Source: CAYMCV01 sp964389005 (GTDB lineage Bacteria; Bacillota; Clostridia; Lachnospirales; Lachnospiraceae). From it: DNA of 34,433 nt. The notes beneath the pieces are model-generated. The model made no database searches, was not told the DNA's origin, and was given only the letters and a program-made list of their open reading frames with translations. Where the stretch lies: positions 1 to 34,433 of the forward strand of contig CAYMCV010000011.1 in assembly GCA_964389005.1 (NCBI GenBank), written 5' to 3'. Shown here piece after piece: positions 8,255 through 15,971 of this stretch; the first letter of the stretch is position 1; every line of letters begins with the position of its first letter. The position numbers were made by a program, and so were the translations under genes.

Positions 8255-8288
8255 AGTTTCTCCTTGTGTGATAAATACGTTCACCACA

Positions 8289-9188
8289 CTAAATCTTTCC
8301 AAACAGTAAGTAACAAACGACTGTCAAGAGCATAATACTCTCCTGAATGTAGGTGTAAATCTCAACCTTGGATACAATTTTGTACTTTGTCGGGTCTTTC
8401 ATGAATGCAATGAACTTATACGTCATCCATGCCACATTGATGAGCAAGAGTACGACAGAGATTTTATTCAAGTTCCAAACAAGTACGACATTTGTAGCAA
8501 TGTCGACCAAAGTCAGTATCAAGACGAAGCGAGTCGCTTTCTTGTATCCGAACAATTTCGAATAAGTCACATAATCATTCTCATCCTTCGGTGCTTTGAT
8601 TTTTCTGGAAACTTCCCAAATCAACGCCGGGAAATATAAGGTAAATGCCGCCAAAATTGTAATCAGTGTAATCGGCTGCAGGCCGTATTTGATACAGGTA
8701 AAAGAAATAATGTAGATGTTCACAACCATCTGCACCGGATTGTGCGTCACAAGTGCCAACGGCAGACTTTTTTGAATTTTACTTTTTTGAAAAAACCACA
8801 TGGACATCATGAAGCCATAGAGATAGAGAAATGCAAAAAAGAGCAGATTATTCATAAAAATCACATTGAGAACGACAGTCACAATCGTCACTACACTCAA
8901 TGCAATCCATAAATCTTTCTTTCTGACCCTGCCGGACGGCAAGGGACGTGCCGGAAACAGAACCGAATCTGTCTCGTAATCTTTGAAATCATCCGCAATT
9001 CGAAGCAGCATAAGAAACGCAAACACCGTAAAACCGCCCACGAATTCAGGAATGCCCACCGCGAACTCGGTCACCCCGTAATTCAATATGACAATGAAGT
9101 AAATTTCCAAAAAAACGATAAATCCGAGGGCCAATCTCGGAAGCAGCGGATACATTTCCTTAAAATAAATGTGTAATCGTTTGAGCAT
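8289..9188 (-). CDS. UbiA-superfamily prenyltransferase
   Basis: 299-residue integral membrane protein with about eight hydrophobic helices. The first Asp-rich motif of UbiA enzymes appears as RIADDFKDYETD (residues 64-74), followed by the family's RPLPSGRV (81-88). The second conserved loop appears as IWEVSRKIKAPKDENDYVTYSKLFG. UbiA enzymes move a prenyl group from a prenyl diphosphate to an aromatic ring, glycerol phosphate or similar acceptor, using Mg2+ held by these Asp motifs. No quinone genes are nearby, so the acceptor is open; the lipid neighbours make a prenylated glycerolipid or other lipid worth considering. ATG 9188 has AAGGGG upstream. It lies 40 bases after psd and 34 bases before the second dikinase. 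Confidence 0.85.
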   Translation of the reverse strand: MLKRLHIYFKEMYPLLPRLALGFIVFLEIYFIVILNYGVTEFAVGIPEFVGGFTVFAFLMLLRIADDFKDYETDSVLFPARPLPSGRVRKKDLWIALSVVTIVTVVLNVIFMNNLLFFAFLYLYGFMMSMWFFQKSKIQKSLPLALVTHNPVQMVVNIYIISFTCIKYGLQPITLITILAAFTLYFPALIWEVSRKIKAPKDENDYVTYSKLFGYKKATRFVLILTLVDIATNVVLVWNLNKISVVLLLINVAWMTYKFIAFMKDPTKYKIVSKVEIYTYIQESIMLLTVVCYLLFGKI

Positions 9189-9228
9189 TTTGATCCCCTT
9201 TCTGCCTTTGTACTTTTTTATCTTGTGC

Positions 9229-10115
9229 TTAAGTTGATTGAATCGTTCCGATTCGTTCTCCGTAACGTACTTTACTTTCGATTCCTTTTCGGCTCATTTT
9301 CATGATATCCGAATCCATGCGAACTTTATGATCCTGTATCAGTATCACGATGGTAGAACCGCCAAAACGAAAATACCATTTTTCCTGCCCTTTCTGAAAT
9401 GTGCGTATCGGCGCATTACAAATCTTTCCGACCTGAAGTGCCCCCACCTCCACGTCGATTATTTCGCCGAGATGTTCGGTATGAAGCACCGAGTAAATTC
9501 TGTGATTCTCCTGAAATACCGAATAGCGACTCGAAAGCGACGACACCGTGTGCAACCGCCCGGGTATGGTTTTACGACGTGAACATGTTCCCGCATCCAT
9601 ATAGCAGTACCGATGATAGTCATCCACCGTCAATCGAAACACCAGNNNNNNNNNNNNNNNNNNNNNNNNNNNNNNNNNNNNNNNNNNNNNNNNNNNTCCG
9701 GCAAAAGTCGTTCTAAATCGTATATCGAATTCTTAATCGGAATTTTTAGATCATCGGTTATCTGATACACGAGAAGTTTCGAATCCGCCGGTGAAATGAG
9801 CGCCGCAGGATCAAACGCAATTTCACGCTTTCCTTCTATTATTTTTCTGGTAAAAAAATCATCAAACGAATGAAACGCGCGCTCCTCAAAATCCCGCATA
9901 TCTATTTGATTTGCCTTAATAAAAGGCTGAATTCGCCTAACCGACCACGCAGAACGCTCTTTGATTGCATGTAACTTCGAATACAACGGTCTTGAAACAT
10001 AAGTTTTTAACAAGATTCGCCCGCCGACTGTATTGTAGAGCCACTTCAATGTATCGTTATGGTACTGAACTTCTTCATAAAATGAACCGGTCCTTCTGTC
10101 ATAAATTCGCGGCAT
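9229..10115 (-). CDS. psd: Phosphatidylserine decarboxylase proenzyme, interrupted by N gap
   Basis: Membrane-associated pyruvoyl enzyme that converts phosphatidylserine to phosphatidylethanolamine. The N-terminal part (10115 to about 9700) has FDDFFTRKI and the family's SPADS. The C-terminal part (below 9645) has LVFRLTVDDYHRYCYMD, ending in the self-cleavage region FGGSTIV, whose Ser becomes the pyruvoyl group. The two parts are in different frames across the 51 Ns at 9646-9696. A true gap length congruent to 1 mod 3 (for example 49 or 52 bases) joins them. The expected length is about 295 residues. ATG 10115 abuts the stop codon of the upstream dikinase. An automatic caller would report two fragments or a pseudogene; I believe the gene is intact. 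Confidence 0.9.
9646..9696. other. Assembly gap (51 N) within psd
   Basis: A run of 51 undetermined bases. Its length is not compatible with the reading frames on its two sides, so it is likely an estimated gap size. Confidence 0.99.
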
Positions 10116-12632
10116 TTATTTTCCCTCCACCTTCAAAATCTCACCTGTGGTTCCGTTGATGGTTATGGTACTTCCGTCTTTGATATGTTTCATTATGTCA
10201 TGCGCGCAAACAATGCATGGAATGCCGTATTCTCGTGAGACAATTGCCGCATGACATAGAATGCCGCCGGATTCCGTCACAATCCCGCCGAGCATCGCAA
10301 ACTTGCTCGTCCAGCCCGTATCGGTATATCGTGTTACGAGAATGTCGCCCACCTGAAGCCGGTCAATGTCATCAAGACTCTCAATTACCCTTGCCGTCGC
10401 AGTGATGATACCACTGTTGCAACCGATACCAAAGTATCCGTCTTTGGCTTTTTTCGCTCCTCTATCTTCCTCGTCAAAAACGCAACCGATTTCGTTATCG
10501 CTTAGGTAATTGCGATAACACTGATAGTACAGTCTGTTTCGCCCAATGATTGTCTGTAAGTCTTCCTGTGTGTATTTATGGTCGATAAAAGACCACAAAT
10601 CCGCTACTTTCAGAAACCAAATATCAGACTCTTCCGACAGAATTCCATCTGCAACATACTGCTTTGCCAGCAATAACGTATAAGCGCGAATGATGTAGTA
10701 GAAACGTGTGGAAATGTCCTTATACTCTTCGCGCCACCAAAGCATCTTTCGCATATTGGTAACTTTTTTGCTGATTTTCTTATATTTTCCGGCCGAAACC
10801 TGTTGCTTGATTCTGTCAAGTTGTTCTTTGTAGAGATTTCGTTGGCGCTCCTTGTCTTGAATCGGACTGCATGAATCATCCAACATCACCGTGTCGCGGT
10901 ACATCTTGACAACGGCTTTTACATCCTCGCAGTAGCACGGATACGAAACATCCAGTTCTTTTTCGGAATGGTATCCGTAGTCTCTTATGAAATCTCTGAT
11001 TTCACTCAGATAAAAATGATCTTCCTGCAAGTGCCCGGTTATCTCTGTCTCATCATTCTGTGTGAAGAATGCATAGGCTTCCTTGTCTGCGCGAATCTTT
11101 CTGGTGGTCTCCCACATGTCGTAGAATGGTAATAAATGTGAGATTCTATCGATTCCGCCAAGCAAACTCAAATACTCTGTCTCAGTCACATATTTCAGCA
11201 AACTATCCTTATATAAAGTCTGATGAATCGTATTGATAAAAATCTGCCAGAAATACGTACACTCACTCTGCATATAATCGCGATGTGTCAGCGTGTACCA
11301 TGTCTGTTCGAGTTCCTCTCTGCTGTATGTATCCGACAAGTGTAACTTGTATTGTTCATACTTCCCAAGCAAATCTGCTTTGTATGCTTCTGCATTCTCA
11401 TTTCGTTCTTTGAGAATCTTATGTTGTGCCAGTGCAATCTCCGCAATTCGTATGATTGTAGGAAGCGTAATACCGGTCGTCTCTCCGTCGCCCTCGTATG
11501 TAATTCTGACGCCGTACTCCTGATCAAACTCCCGCTCTTTATATCCGGGCACGGAAGCCATCGCTTTTTTTGCCACGCTTAAGTTCCAATATGGTCTGCC
11601 GTAAAACATGTCACCTAACTTCTTGTCGGTATCCTTCGGTCGCAAAATCTTGGAATCCAAGATAAATTTCTCAAAAATAAATTCCCAGATATATTCATAC
11701 AAGCTCCACATGTAAGGGTAACAAACCGTCGCCGAAACACCGCCGTCTTTAAAATCCGCCGTTGTCCAGATGTCGCGAATTCCGGAATACTTGATTCTTG
11801 TGATGGCTCTTGCCTGTAAGATGTACAATTCTTTTTGATAAAAAGCATACTCGATATCGCAAGGGAATCCAAAGTATTTCTGTATTTCCACGACTTGATG
11901 TATGAGTTCATTTAGTTCTTCCTCGGACAGAATCGCCTCAGAATCTTCTCGAAGCGTAAATTTCTCCGCAAACCAATCATAGCAAAAGCGTGAAGGAACC
12001 ACCTTGCCGCTGACCAGATTCTCACCCAAACCTCGTGCTACTTCGAGCACCATTTCCTTATCGTTTCCTGTCGTCGGATTGACACCGAATGCAATCCCGC
12101 TGTAATCGGAGGGCACCATTTCCTGAATCACAACAGACATTTTTAAATCATCGGTCTCAATTCCGTTATGGACAAGATAAGACAGCATCACTTGTGAAAA
12201 CATCGAGCGATAACAGGTCAGAATTGCTTGTGTCACTTGATCGATTCCTTGTACATTCAGCACGGTATCATATTGACCGGCAAACGAGAACGCCTCCAAG
12301 TCTTCCTTGGTCCCGCTGCTTCGGACTGCGTATTTTTTATCTTCGGAAATTTCTCCTACAATTGCCGACTTGATGGATTCCGGGACAATCATTTGGCTAA
12401 AAAGCGCGCATATCTTCTCGCTGCTCGCTGCAATTGTTTCCTCCGTCGTCTTTTTGATGACAGATGCAATTTCATTCTCTCTGCCGTTTTCACGCATGAC
12501 ACAATCGTATTCGTCCGCATCCAATATAATGCCATCCGGCACGCGAAATCCCGCCTTCTTCATCAAAACAAGATTTTTCGCCTTATTTCCCATTCGTTCA
12601 TTCAAAATACCTTTTCCGATTGTAGTTATCAT
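10116..12632 (-). CDS. Rifampin-phosphotransferase-like ATP dikinase (copy 1 of operon)
   Basis: 838 residues from ATG 12632 (GGGG upstream; a TTG at 12644 would add four residues). The PPDK-type ATP-grasp domain has YAVRSSGTKEDLEAFSFAGQ, VVIQEMVPSDYSGIAFGVNP and EYAFYQKELYILQARAI. The central domain has YGYHSEKELDVSYP and WWREEYKDISTRFYYIIR. The C-terminal His domain has the catalytic His in ESGGILCHAAIVSREYGIPC and ends with GTTGEILKVEG. As with its partner at 5801-8254, the PEP/pyruvate barrel is absent. The two share the domain plan but differ strongly in the central, substrate-binding portion, so they probably act on different substrates. The gene ends exactly where psd starts. Phosphorylation of a lipid or lipid-precursor hydroxyl is inferred from context only. 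Confidence 0.82.
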   Translation of the reverse strand: MITTIGKGILNERMGNKAKNLVLMKKAGFRVPDGIILDADEYDCVMRENGRENEIASVIKKTTEETIAASSEKICALFSQMIVPESIKSAIVGEISEDKKYAVRSSGTKEDLEAFSFAGQYDTVLNVQGIDQVTQAILTCYRSMFSQVMLSYLVHNGIETDDLKMSVVIQEMVPSDYSGIAFGVNPTTGNDKEMVLEVARGLGENLVSGKVVPSRFCYDWFAEKFTLREDSEAILSEEELNELIHQVVEIQKYFGFPCDIEYAFYQKELYILQARAITRIKYSGIRDIWTTADFKDGGVSATVCYPYMWSLYEYIWEFIFEKFILDSKILRPKDTDKKLGDMFYGRPYWNLSVAKKAMASVPGYKEREFDQEYGVRITYEGDGETTGITLPTIIRIAEIALAQHKILKERNENAEAYKADLLGKYEQYKLHLSDTYSREELEQTWYTLTHRDYMQSECTYFWQIFINTIHQTLYKDSLLKYVTETEYLSLLGGIDRISHLLPFYDMWETTRKIRADKEAYAFFTQNDETEITGHLQEDHFYLSEIRDFIRDYGYHSEKELDVSYPCYCEDVKAVVKMYRDTVMLDDSCSPIQDKERQRNLYKEQLDRIKQQVSAGKYKKISKKVTNMRKMLWWREEYKDISTRFYYIIRAYTLLLAKQYVADGILSEESDIWFLKVADLWSFIDHKYTQEDLQTIIGRNRLYYQCYRNYLSDNEIGCVFDEEDRGAKKAKDGYFGIGCNSGIITATARVIESLDDIDRLQVGDILVTRYTDTGWTSKFAMLGGIVTESGGILCHAAIVSREYGIPCIVCAHDIMKHIKDGSTITINGTTGEILKVEGK

Positions 12633-12713
12633 TTTTTTCCCCAATTACAAAATATTTTTATCATACTGTCTATTTTACGCCATATGTTTTGAACATTTAC
12701 AATTGTCGTGTTT

Positions 12714-13307
12714 CTAACACGGAGTTTTACGAAGATGCGTCAAATACAACACCAAATTGATGATGATATGGGTGATGGCACCTACGATAACATAGAGAAA
12801 ATACATCCATATCGGCATCGGATATACAAGACAAACCACCAAAACGCAGCCAAAAATTGAATCCGCCTGATCCAAAAAGACAAAAAACACCTTCCAAAAA
12901 CCTTTTTTGGTTTTACCCGGGACAATGTGAAGTCTGCGTTTTAAAAAACTGTTCGGCAACTCAAATAAGGCATAGGCCAACCCAATCAGCACGCCCATGC
13001 CCATATTGTATAACATTGTATTATCGTAATTCACATACATCATATGATGCGACGAAAGAAACACACTTTGCGAACAAATGCCTCCCCATATCAGATTCGC
13101 AACCATACAGAACAAAATGTAACCCGCAAATCCTTTCCACGTCTTGTTCTCTCCGAATATGCGCTCTCCGTCTTTAAGGCTTCTGCCTCCGTCGATGGGT
13201 TTCTTCCATGAATCGAGCACCTTCATCTTGCACCAAATCATAACCAAAACGCCACCAATGACCGTTGACATCAGCGTTACGTACATCGAGCATAATATGT
13301 CCATCAT
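12714..13307 (-). CDS. CarS/CDP-archaeol synthase-like membrane cytidylyltransferase
   Basis: 197-residue multi-helix membrane protein. CarS-like features are KPIDGGRSLKDGERIFGENK followed by TWKGFAGYI near residue 50, then ELPNSFLKRRLHIVPGK and FLDQADSIFG in the second half. These loops form the CTP and metal site in CDP-archaeol synthase and its bacterial relatives. The reaction would be CTP plus a phosphatidic-acid-like lipid giving CDP-lipid and diphosphate. It is shorter than, and distinct from, the housekeeping CdsA. The start is ATG 13307 with AGGTGAT upstream. As the first gene of the operon it fits a role in activating a lipid phosphate for headgroup attachment; psd two genes later could process the product. 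Substrate class, ester or ether, is not readable. Confidence 0.72.
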   Translation of the reverse strand: MMDILCSMYVTLMSTVIGGVLVMIWCKMKVLDSWKKPIDGGRSLKDGERIFGENKTWKGFAGYILFCMVANLIWGGICSQSVFLSSHHMMYVNYDNTMLYNMGMGVLIGLAYALFELPNSFLKRRLHIVPGKTKKGFWKVFFVFLDQADSIFGCVLVVCLVYPMPIWMYFLYVIVGAITHIIINLVLYLTHLRKTPC

Positions 13308-13408
13308 TTGTTTATCACCTATTTTATCCGTATATCAACTATATCAACCGGTTATTCATTTCCTATAGTATCCTAACACAATTCTTTCTCCTAAACAATA
13401 CCATTTTA

Positions 13409-13437
13409 TTGACATGCTAACTATAGTCTTGTACTAT
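13409..13437 (+). promoter_or_regulatory. Sigma-A promoter of small membrane protein gene
   Basis: A perfect TTGACA (13409-13414) and TACTAT (13432-13437) are separated by 17 bases, with AAGGAG at 13451-13456 and ATG at 13466. Confidence 0.75.
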
Positions 13438-13465
13438 AAAAGAAAACACAAAGGAGAAATAAATT

Positions 13466-13780
13466 ATGTGGAGAACAATTGCCAAAATCGTCCTATATGT
13501 TACGATAGTTATCGGAATCTGTGGAAGTATCGCCGCTGCCATATTTGTAACAATATTTTCAGTCGCCTTCTTAGACGCAATTAGAATTGACGCAACTACC
13601 ATAACGCTTTTATCCATCTTTCAACTAATTTTTATCGGAGTCGGTGGGTCAATTGCTACTATCGTAGTCTCAAGTGGTTTGGGATTGATCATTGAAATTG
13701 CTGATAATATTGCCAAAATTAAGGAAAACACGAAAATTGCCGAACCGGTAAGTATTGAAGAAGAAAAAACTGAACAATAA
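13466..13780 (+). CDS. Small two-helix membrane protein, unknown function
   Basis: 104 residues that I do not recognise. Two hydrophobic segments, about residues 5-35 and 47-75, are followed by a charged C-terminal tail rich in Lys and Glu (AKIKENTKIAEPVSIEEEK). The arrangement suggests a hairpin in the membrane with both ends on one side. It has its own strong promoter, a clear AAGGAG site and a perfect terminator, so it is an independent single-gene unit between two minus-strand operons. The protein-like composition and complete expression signals argue that it is real. Confidence 0.75.
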   Translation: MWRTIAKIVLYVTIVIGICGSIAAAIFVTIFSVAFLDAIRIDATTITLLSIFQLIFIGVGGSIATIVVSSGLGLIIEIADNIAKIKENTKIAEPVSIEEEKTEQ

Positions 13781-13818
13781 TCATTGAAGTTTGTCACAAT
13801 GAGCTATCAGTAATTATG

Positions 13819-13852
13819 AAAAAGGAATGTGTGTGTTGACACATTCCTTTTT
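13819..13852. terminator. Bidirectional Rho-independent terminator
   Basis: A 14-bp perfect stem AAAAAGGAATGTGT / ACACATTCCTTTTT has a 6-base loop. T-runs on both strands let it serve the plus-strand membrane protein gene and the minus-strand CPBP gene, which ends at 13863. Confidence 0.9.
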
Positions 13853-13862
13853 ATTTATCTGC

Positions 13863-14828
13863 TTATGAAGTTTTGGCATCTTTTTGCATCAGTACCGCAC
13901 AAATCGCCGCTACGATAAACATGACGGAACCGCCGATGATGCCGGTTACGCTCGGTCCCAACAGGGGATTACTTTCTTTTGACAAGAAACAGATGCCAAA
14001 CGCAGCCAAGCCATTCAGCGAAGCATGCCCAATTACGCCCGGCAGGCAACTTTTGGCTTTCCAGCAAAAGTAGGAAAGAATGGAGCCAACCGAAACGCAG
14101 AATAGACACATTGCCAGAATTCCAACATACGGGAAGCCCGTGTAATTCACCCCATAATTATGACCGATAGCTGTCAGTGGTGCATGCCATAAACCCCAAA
14201 TAACACCATTCATTAATAACATCGGAATGACCGGCATCTTGCCCATGGTCTTCGGAAGTAAATATCCTCTCCAGCCCCACTCCTCACCGAAACAATTGAT
14301 GAAGTTGAGTAGCGGTGCAAGAAATAAGCCAACCACTCCCTGTACGATGATTGTCGTCAATAACTGCTGCGATGTTATCGTAGTTCCACTTTGTGCATAC
14401 ATATCAATCATATATGACATTTTCAAATCAAAATAGTCTGGAAAAATCAAGTAAAAAACAGCCGCGCCCAATACAATCAATAATGCAAAAATGAACCACG
14501 CATAAATATAATAGCGAAATGTTTTCTTAAACTGCTTCGGTAATATCCACGCATTTTTAAATCCTTCCTTCGTAAAAAGCCGTGTAAGAATAACGCCGAT
14601 TGCCGGAATAAACATCGCAAGTGCCATTAAAGTCTGCGTTAATGAGCGTATCTTCAGGTCTGCCGATTGACTGACCGGCCATACCACAAGAATCTCAAAT
14701 AAGTATGTTATTACAAACGTGATCCCTAAATATACGCCGATTCGTATCCAGTCCATCTTTTTGTTTACTGCCAAACCTGCTGTTTGTGGTTCTTCTTTTG
14801 TCATTACGTTTTCAACTTCTTCACTCAT
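13863..14828 (-). CDS. CPBP (Abi) family intramembrane metalloprotease
   Basis: 321-residue polytopic membrane protein with the three CPBP motifs: GEEWGWRGYLLP (EExxxR), GLWHAP (FxxxH type) and the later IGHASLNG (HxxxN type). Family members are intramembrane metalloproteases related to Rce1 and are often linked to bacteriocin self-immunity or signalling. A hydrophilic N-terminal tail of about 35 residues precedes the first helix. I start it at ATG 14828, with AGGAGG 9 bases upstream; the frame extends further upstream into the YbjQ gene without a better site. Only four bases separate it from the stop of the YbjQ-family gene, so it is the third gene of the MerR-led unit and ends at a strong terminator. 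The substrate is unknown. Confidence 0.87.
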   Translation of the reverse strand: MSEEVENVMTKEEPQTAGLAVNKKMDWIRIGVYLGITFVITYLFEILVVWPVSQSADLKIRSLTQTLMALAMFIPAIGVILTRLFTKEGFKNAWILPKQFKKTFRYYIYAWFIFALLIVLGAAVFYLIFPDYFDLKMSYMIDMYAQSGTTITSQQLLTTIIVQGVVGLFLAPLLNFINCFGEEWGWRGYLLPKTMGKMPVIPMLLMNGVIWGLWHAPLTAIGHNYGVNYTGFPYVGILAMCLFCVSVGSILSYFCWKAKSCLPGVIGHASLNGLAAFGICFLSKESNPLLGPSVTGIIGGSVMFIVAAICAVLMQKDAKTS

Positions 14829-14832
14829 GACA

Positions 14833-15159
14833 CTACGCCTCCTTTTCAGAAACGATTTTGACTGCCGTTCCGTATGCAATGACTTCTGCCGCTGACTGCA
14901 TGACGGAGGATGAACCGTATCTTACATTAATAATTGCATCTGCACCCAATGCAGTTGCTTCGTCGACCATGCGCTTCGTCGCAATCTGTCTTGCCTCGAT
15001 TAACATCTCTGTATAGCCAACCAGCTCGCCACCCACAATGGTTTTTAACGATGCCATAATATCTCTTCCTACATTCTTGGTCTGAACAACTGTCCCTTTG
15101 ACCAGGCCCAATGGTTCAATGCTTTTTCCCGGTATGTAATCAATATTTAGAAGCTTCAT
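14833..15159 (-). CDS. YbjQ/UPF0145 family protein
   Basis: 108 residues, the normal length for the family. The typical features are GLVKGTVVQTKNVGRDI, IVGGELVGYTEML, ARQIATKRMVDEATALGADA and a closing IAYGTAVKI. The fold forms pentamers in solved relatives, and the family is annotated as putative heavy-metal-binding, but its function is not established. No signal peptide or membrane helix is present. Its start (AGGAGGAG upstream) overlaps the MerR gene by 20 bases and it ends just before the CPBP gene, so the three are very likely co-translated. Confidence 0.88.
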   Translation of the reverse strand: MKLLNIDYIPGKSIEPLGLVKGTVVQTKNVGRDIMASLKTIVGGELVGYTEMLIEARQIATKRMVDEATALGADAIINVRYGSSSVMQSAAEVIAYGTAVKIVSEKEA

Positions 15160-15778
15160 TTTCTTCTCCTCCTTTGATTTCCTTCATTCTCTGACGTAAC
15201 ACAACAAGTATCCCAACAATAAAAAGCAATGTTACAATGATAAAAAAGCCGATAATCGGAGCTGCAGACGGTTTGGCCACCACACCGCAAACCAATAAAG
15301 TCAAGAACAGTATGGCAAACAGTATCATAACAACGGCTGCCGTTATACTTCCGCGTCTTTTTTGCTGGTCAATCTTTTTAACATCCATGAAATGTACTCC
15401 TTCCCGCTCCATCTTCTCCATCGTTTCCAAATACGAGTTGACTTCCAAGTCCTGTATCATGCAATTCGAATCAAGGATTTGTCTGCACATCTCTCTGGTG
15501 CAAATCAGATTTCTCTCCTCTTGTTGCAGATAAACCAAGTGACGTTCCATGCATTCCGATAAGGTAAAATATGTGTTTTGCATTTTCCGAATTTCCTCAA
15601 GCGGAATCGAGAGTTTACGAAAAAACTTTATTCTTTTGAGTTGTTCCAAATCGTCCATGGAGTACTCTCGATAGCCGTTCTCCCGATTGCGATCCGGATT
15701 CAATAGCCCTTGTTCCTCGTAAAATCGAATATTCTTTTTGGAAATTCCAATGAGCTTCTCTACCTCATTAATCTTCAT
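15140..15778 (-). CDS. MerR-family regulator with C-terminal membrane helices
   Basis: 212 residues. The N-terminal winged helix MKINEVEKLIGISKKNIRFY continues into the EEQGLL turn and the NGYREYSMDDLEQLKRIKFF segment, all classic MerR features. A helical linker (about 75-130) follows, including Cys at ECMERH and ICTREMC. Instead of an effector domain there are two hydrophobic segments at about residues 143-168 and 172-193, ending in a basic, charged tail. The regulator therefore appears membrane-anchored. ATG 15778 has GGGAGG upstream. Its promoter has the 19-bp spacer and central dyad expected of a MerR-activated, self-controlled promoter. Downstream are YbjQ-like and CPBP proteins, suggesting that it responds to an envelope or antimicrobial stress. 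Confidence 0.88.
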   Translation of the reverse strand: MKINEVEKLIGISKKNIRFYEEQGLLNPDRNRENGYREYSMDDLEQLKRIKFFRKLSIPLEEIRKMQNTYFTLSECMERHLVYLQQEERNLICTREMCRQILDSNCMIQDLEVNSYLETMEKMEREGVHFMDVKKIDQQKRRGSITAAVVMILFAILFLTLLVCGVVAKPSAAPIIGFFIIVTLLFIVGILVVLRQRMKEIKGGEENEASKY

Positions 15779-15833
15779 GAAAAGCCTCCCGTCATACTCG
15801 GTAAATCACCCGATGTTTTCTTGGATTACGTAA

Positions 15834-15864
15834 ACTATAAACCTTCCACAAGGTGGAAGGTCAA
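15834..15864 (-). promoter_or_regulatory. MerR-type promoter and operator, 19-bp spacer
   Basis: On the minus strand TTGACC (15859-15864) and TATAGT (15834-15839) are separated by 19 bases. This is too long for unaided sigma-A and typical of MerR-activated promoters. The spacer region holds a perfect dyad ACCTTCCAC-AAG-GTGGAAGGT (15841-15861). Transcription would begin near 15827, about 50 bases before the MerR gene. Confidence 0.88.
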
Positions 15865-15971
15865 TAGATAATTGAAAATTTTTAACTTCATCATAATATC
15901 TTCACGGCAAATCATTATGATTGATTATTCTTAACTATATTTTAGTCTCCTTGTACTGTGCTGTCAATTGC

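Noticed and set aside
9229..10115. psd as a frameshifted pseudogene.
   Set aside because: The shift coincides exactly with a run of Ns whose size is arbitrary, and all motifs are intact on both sides.
10116..12632. Annotation as PEP synthase or pyruvate phosphate dikinase.
   Set aside because: The C-terminal PEP/pyruvate-binding barrel is absent and the length matches rifampin-phosphotransferase-type enzymes.
13308..13400. A promoter for the lipid operon, for example TTGATA...TAAAAT on the minus strand.
   Set aside because: The spacer is only 15 bases and several AT-rich alternatives are equally weak, so I do not call one.
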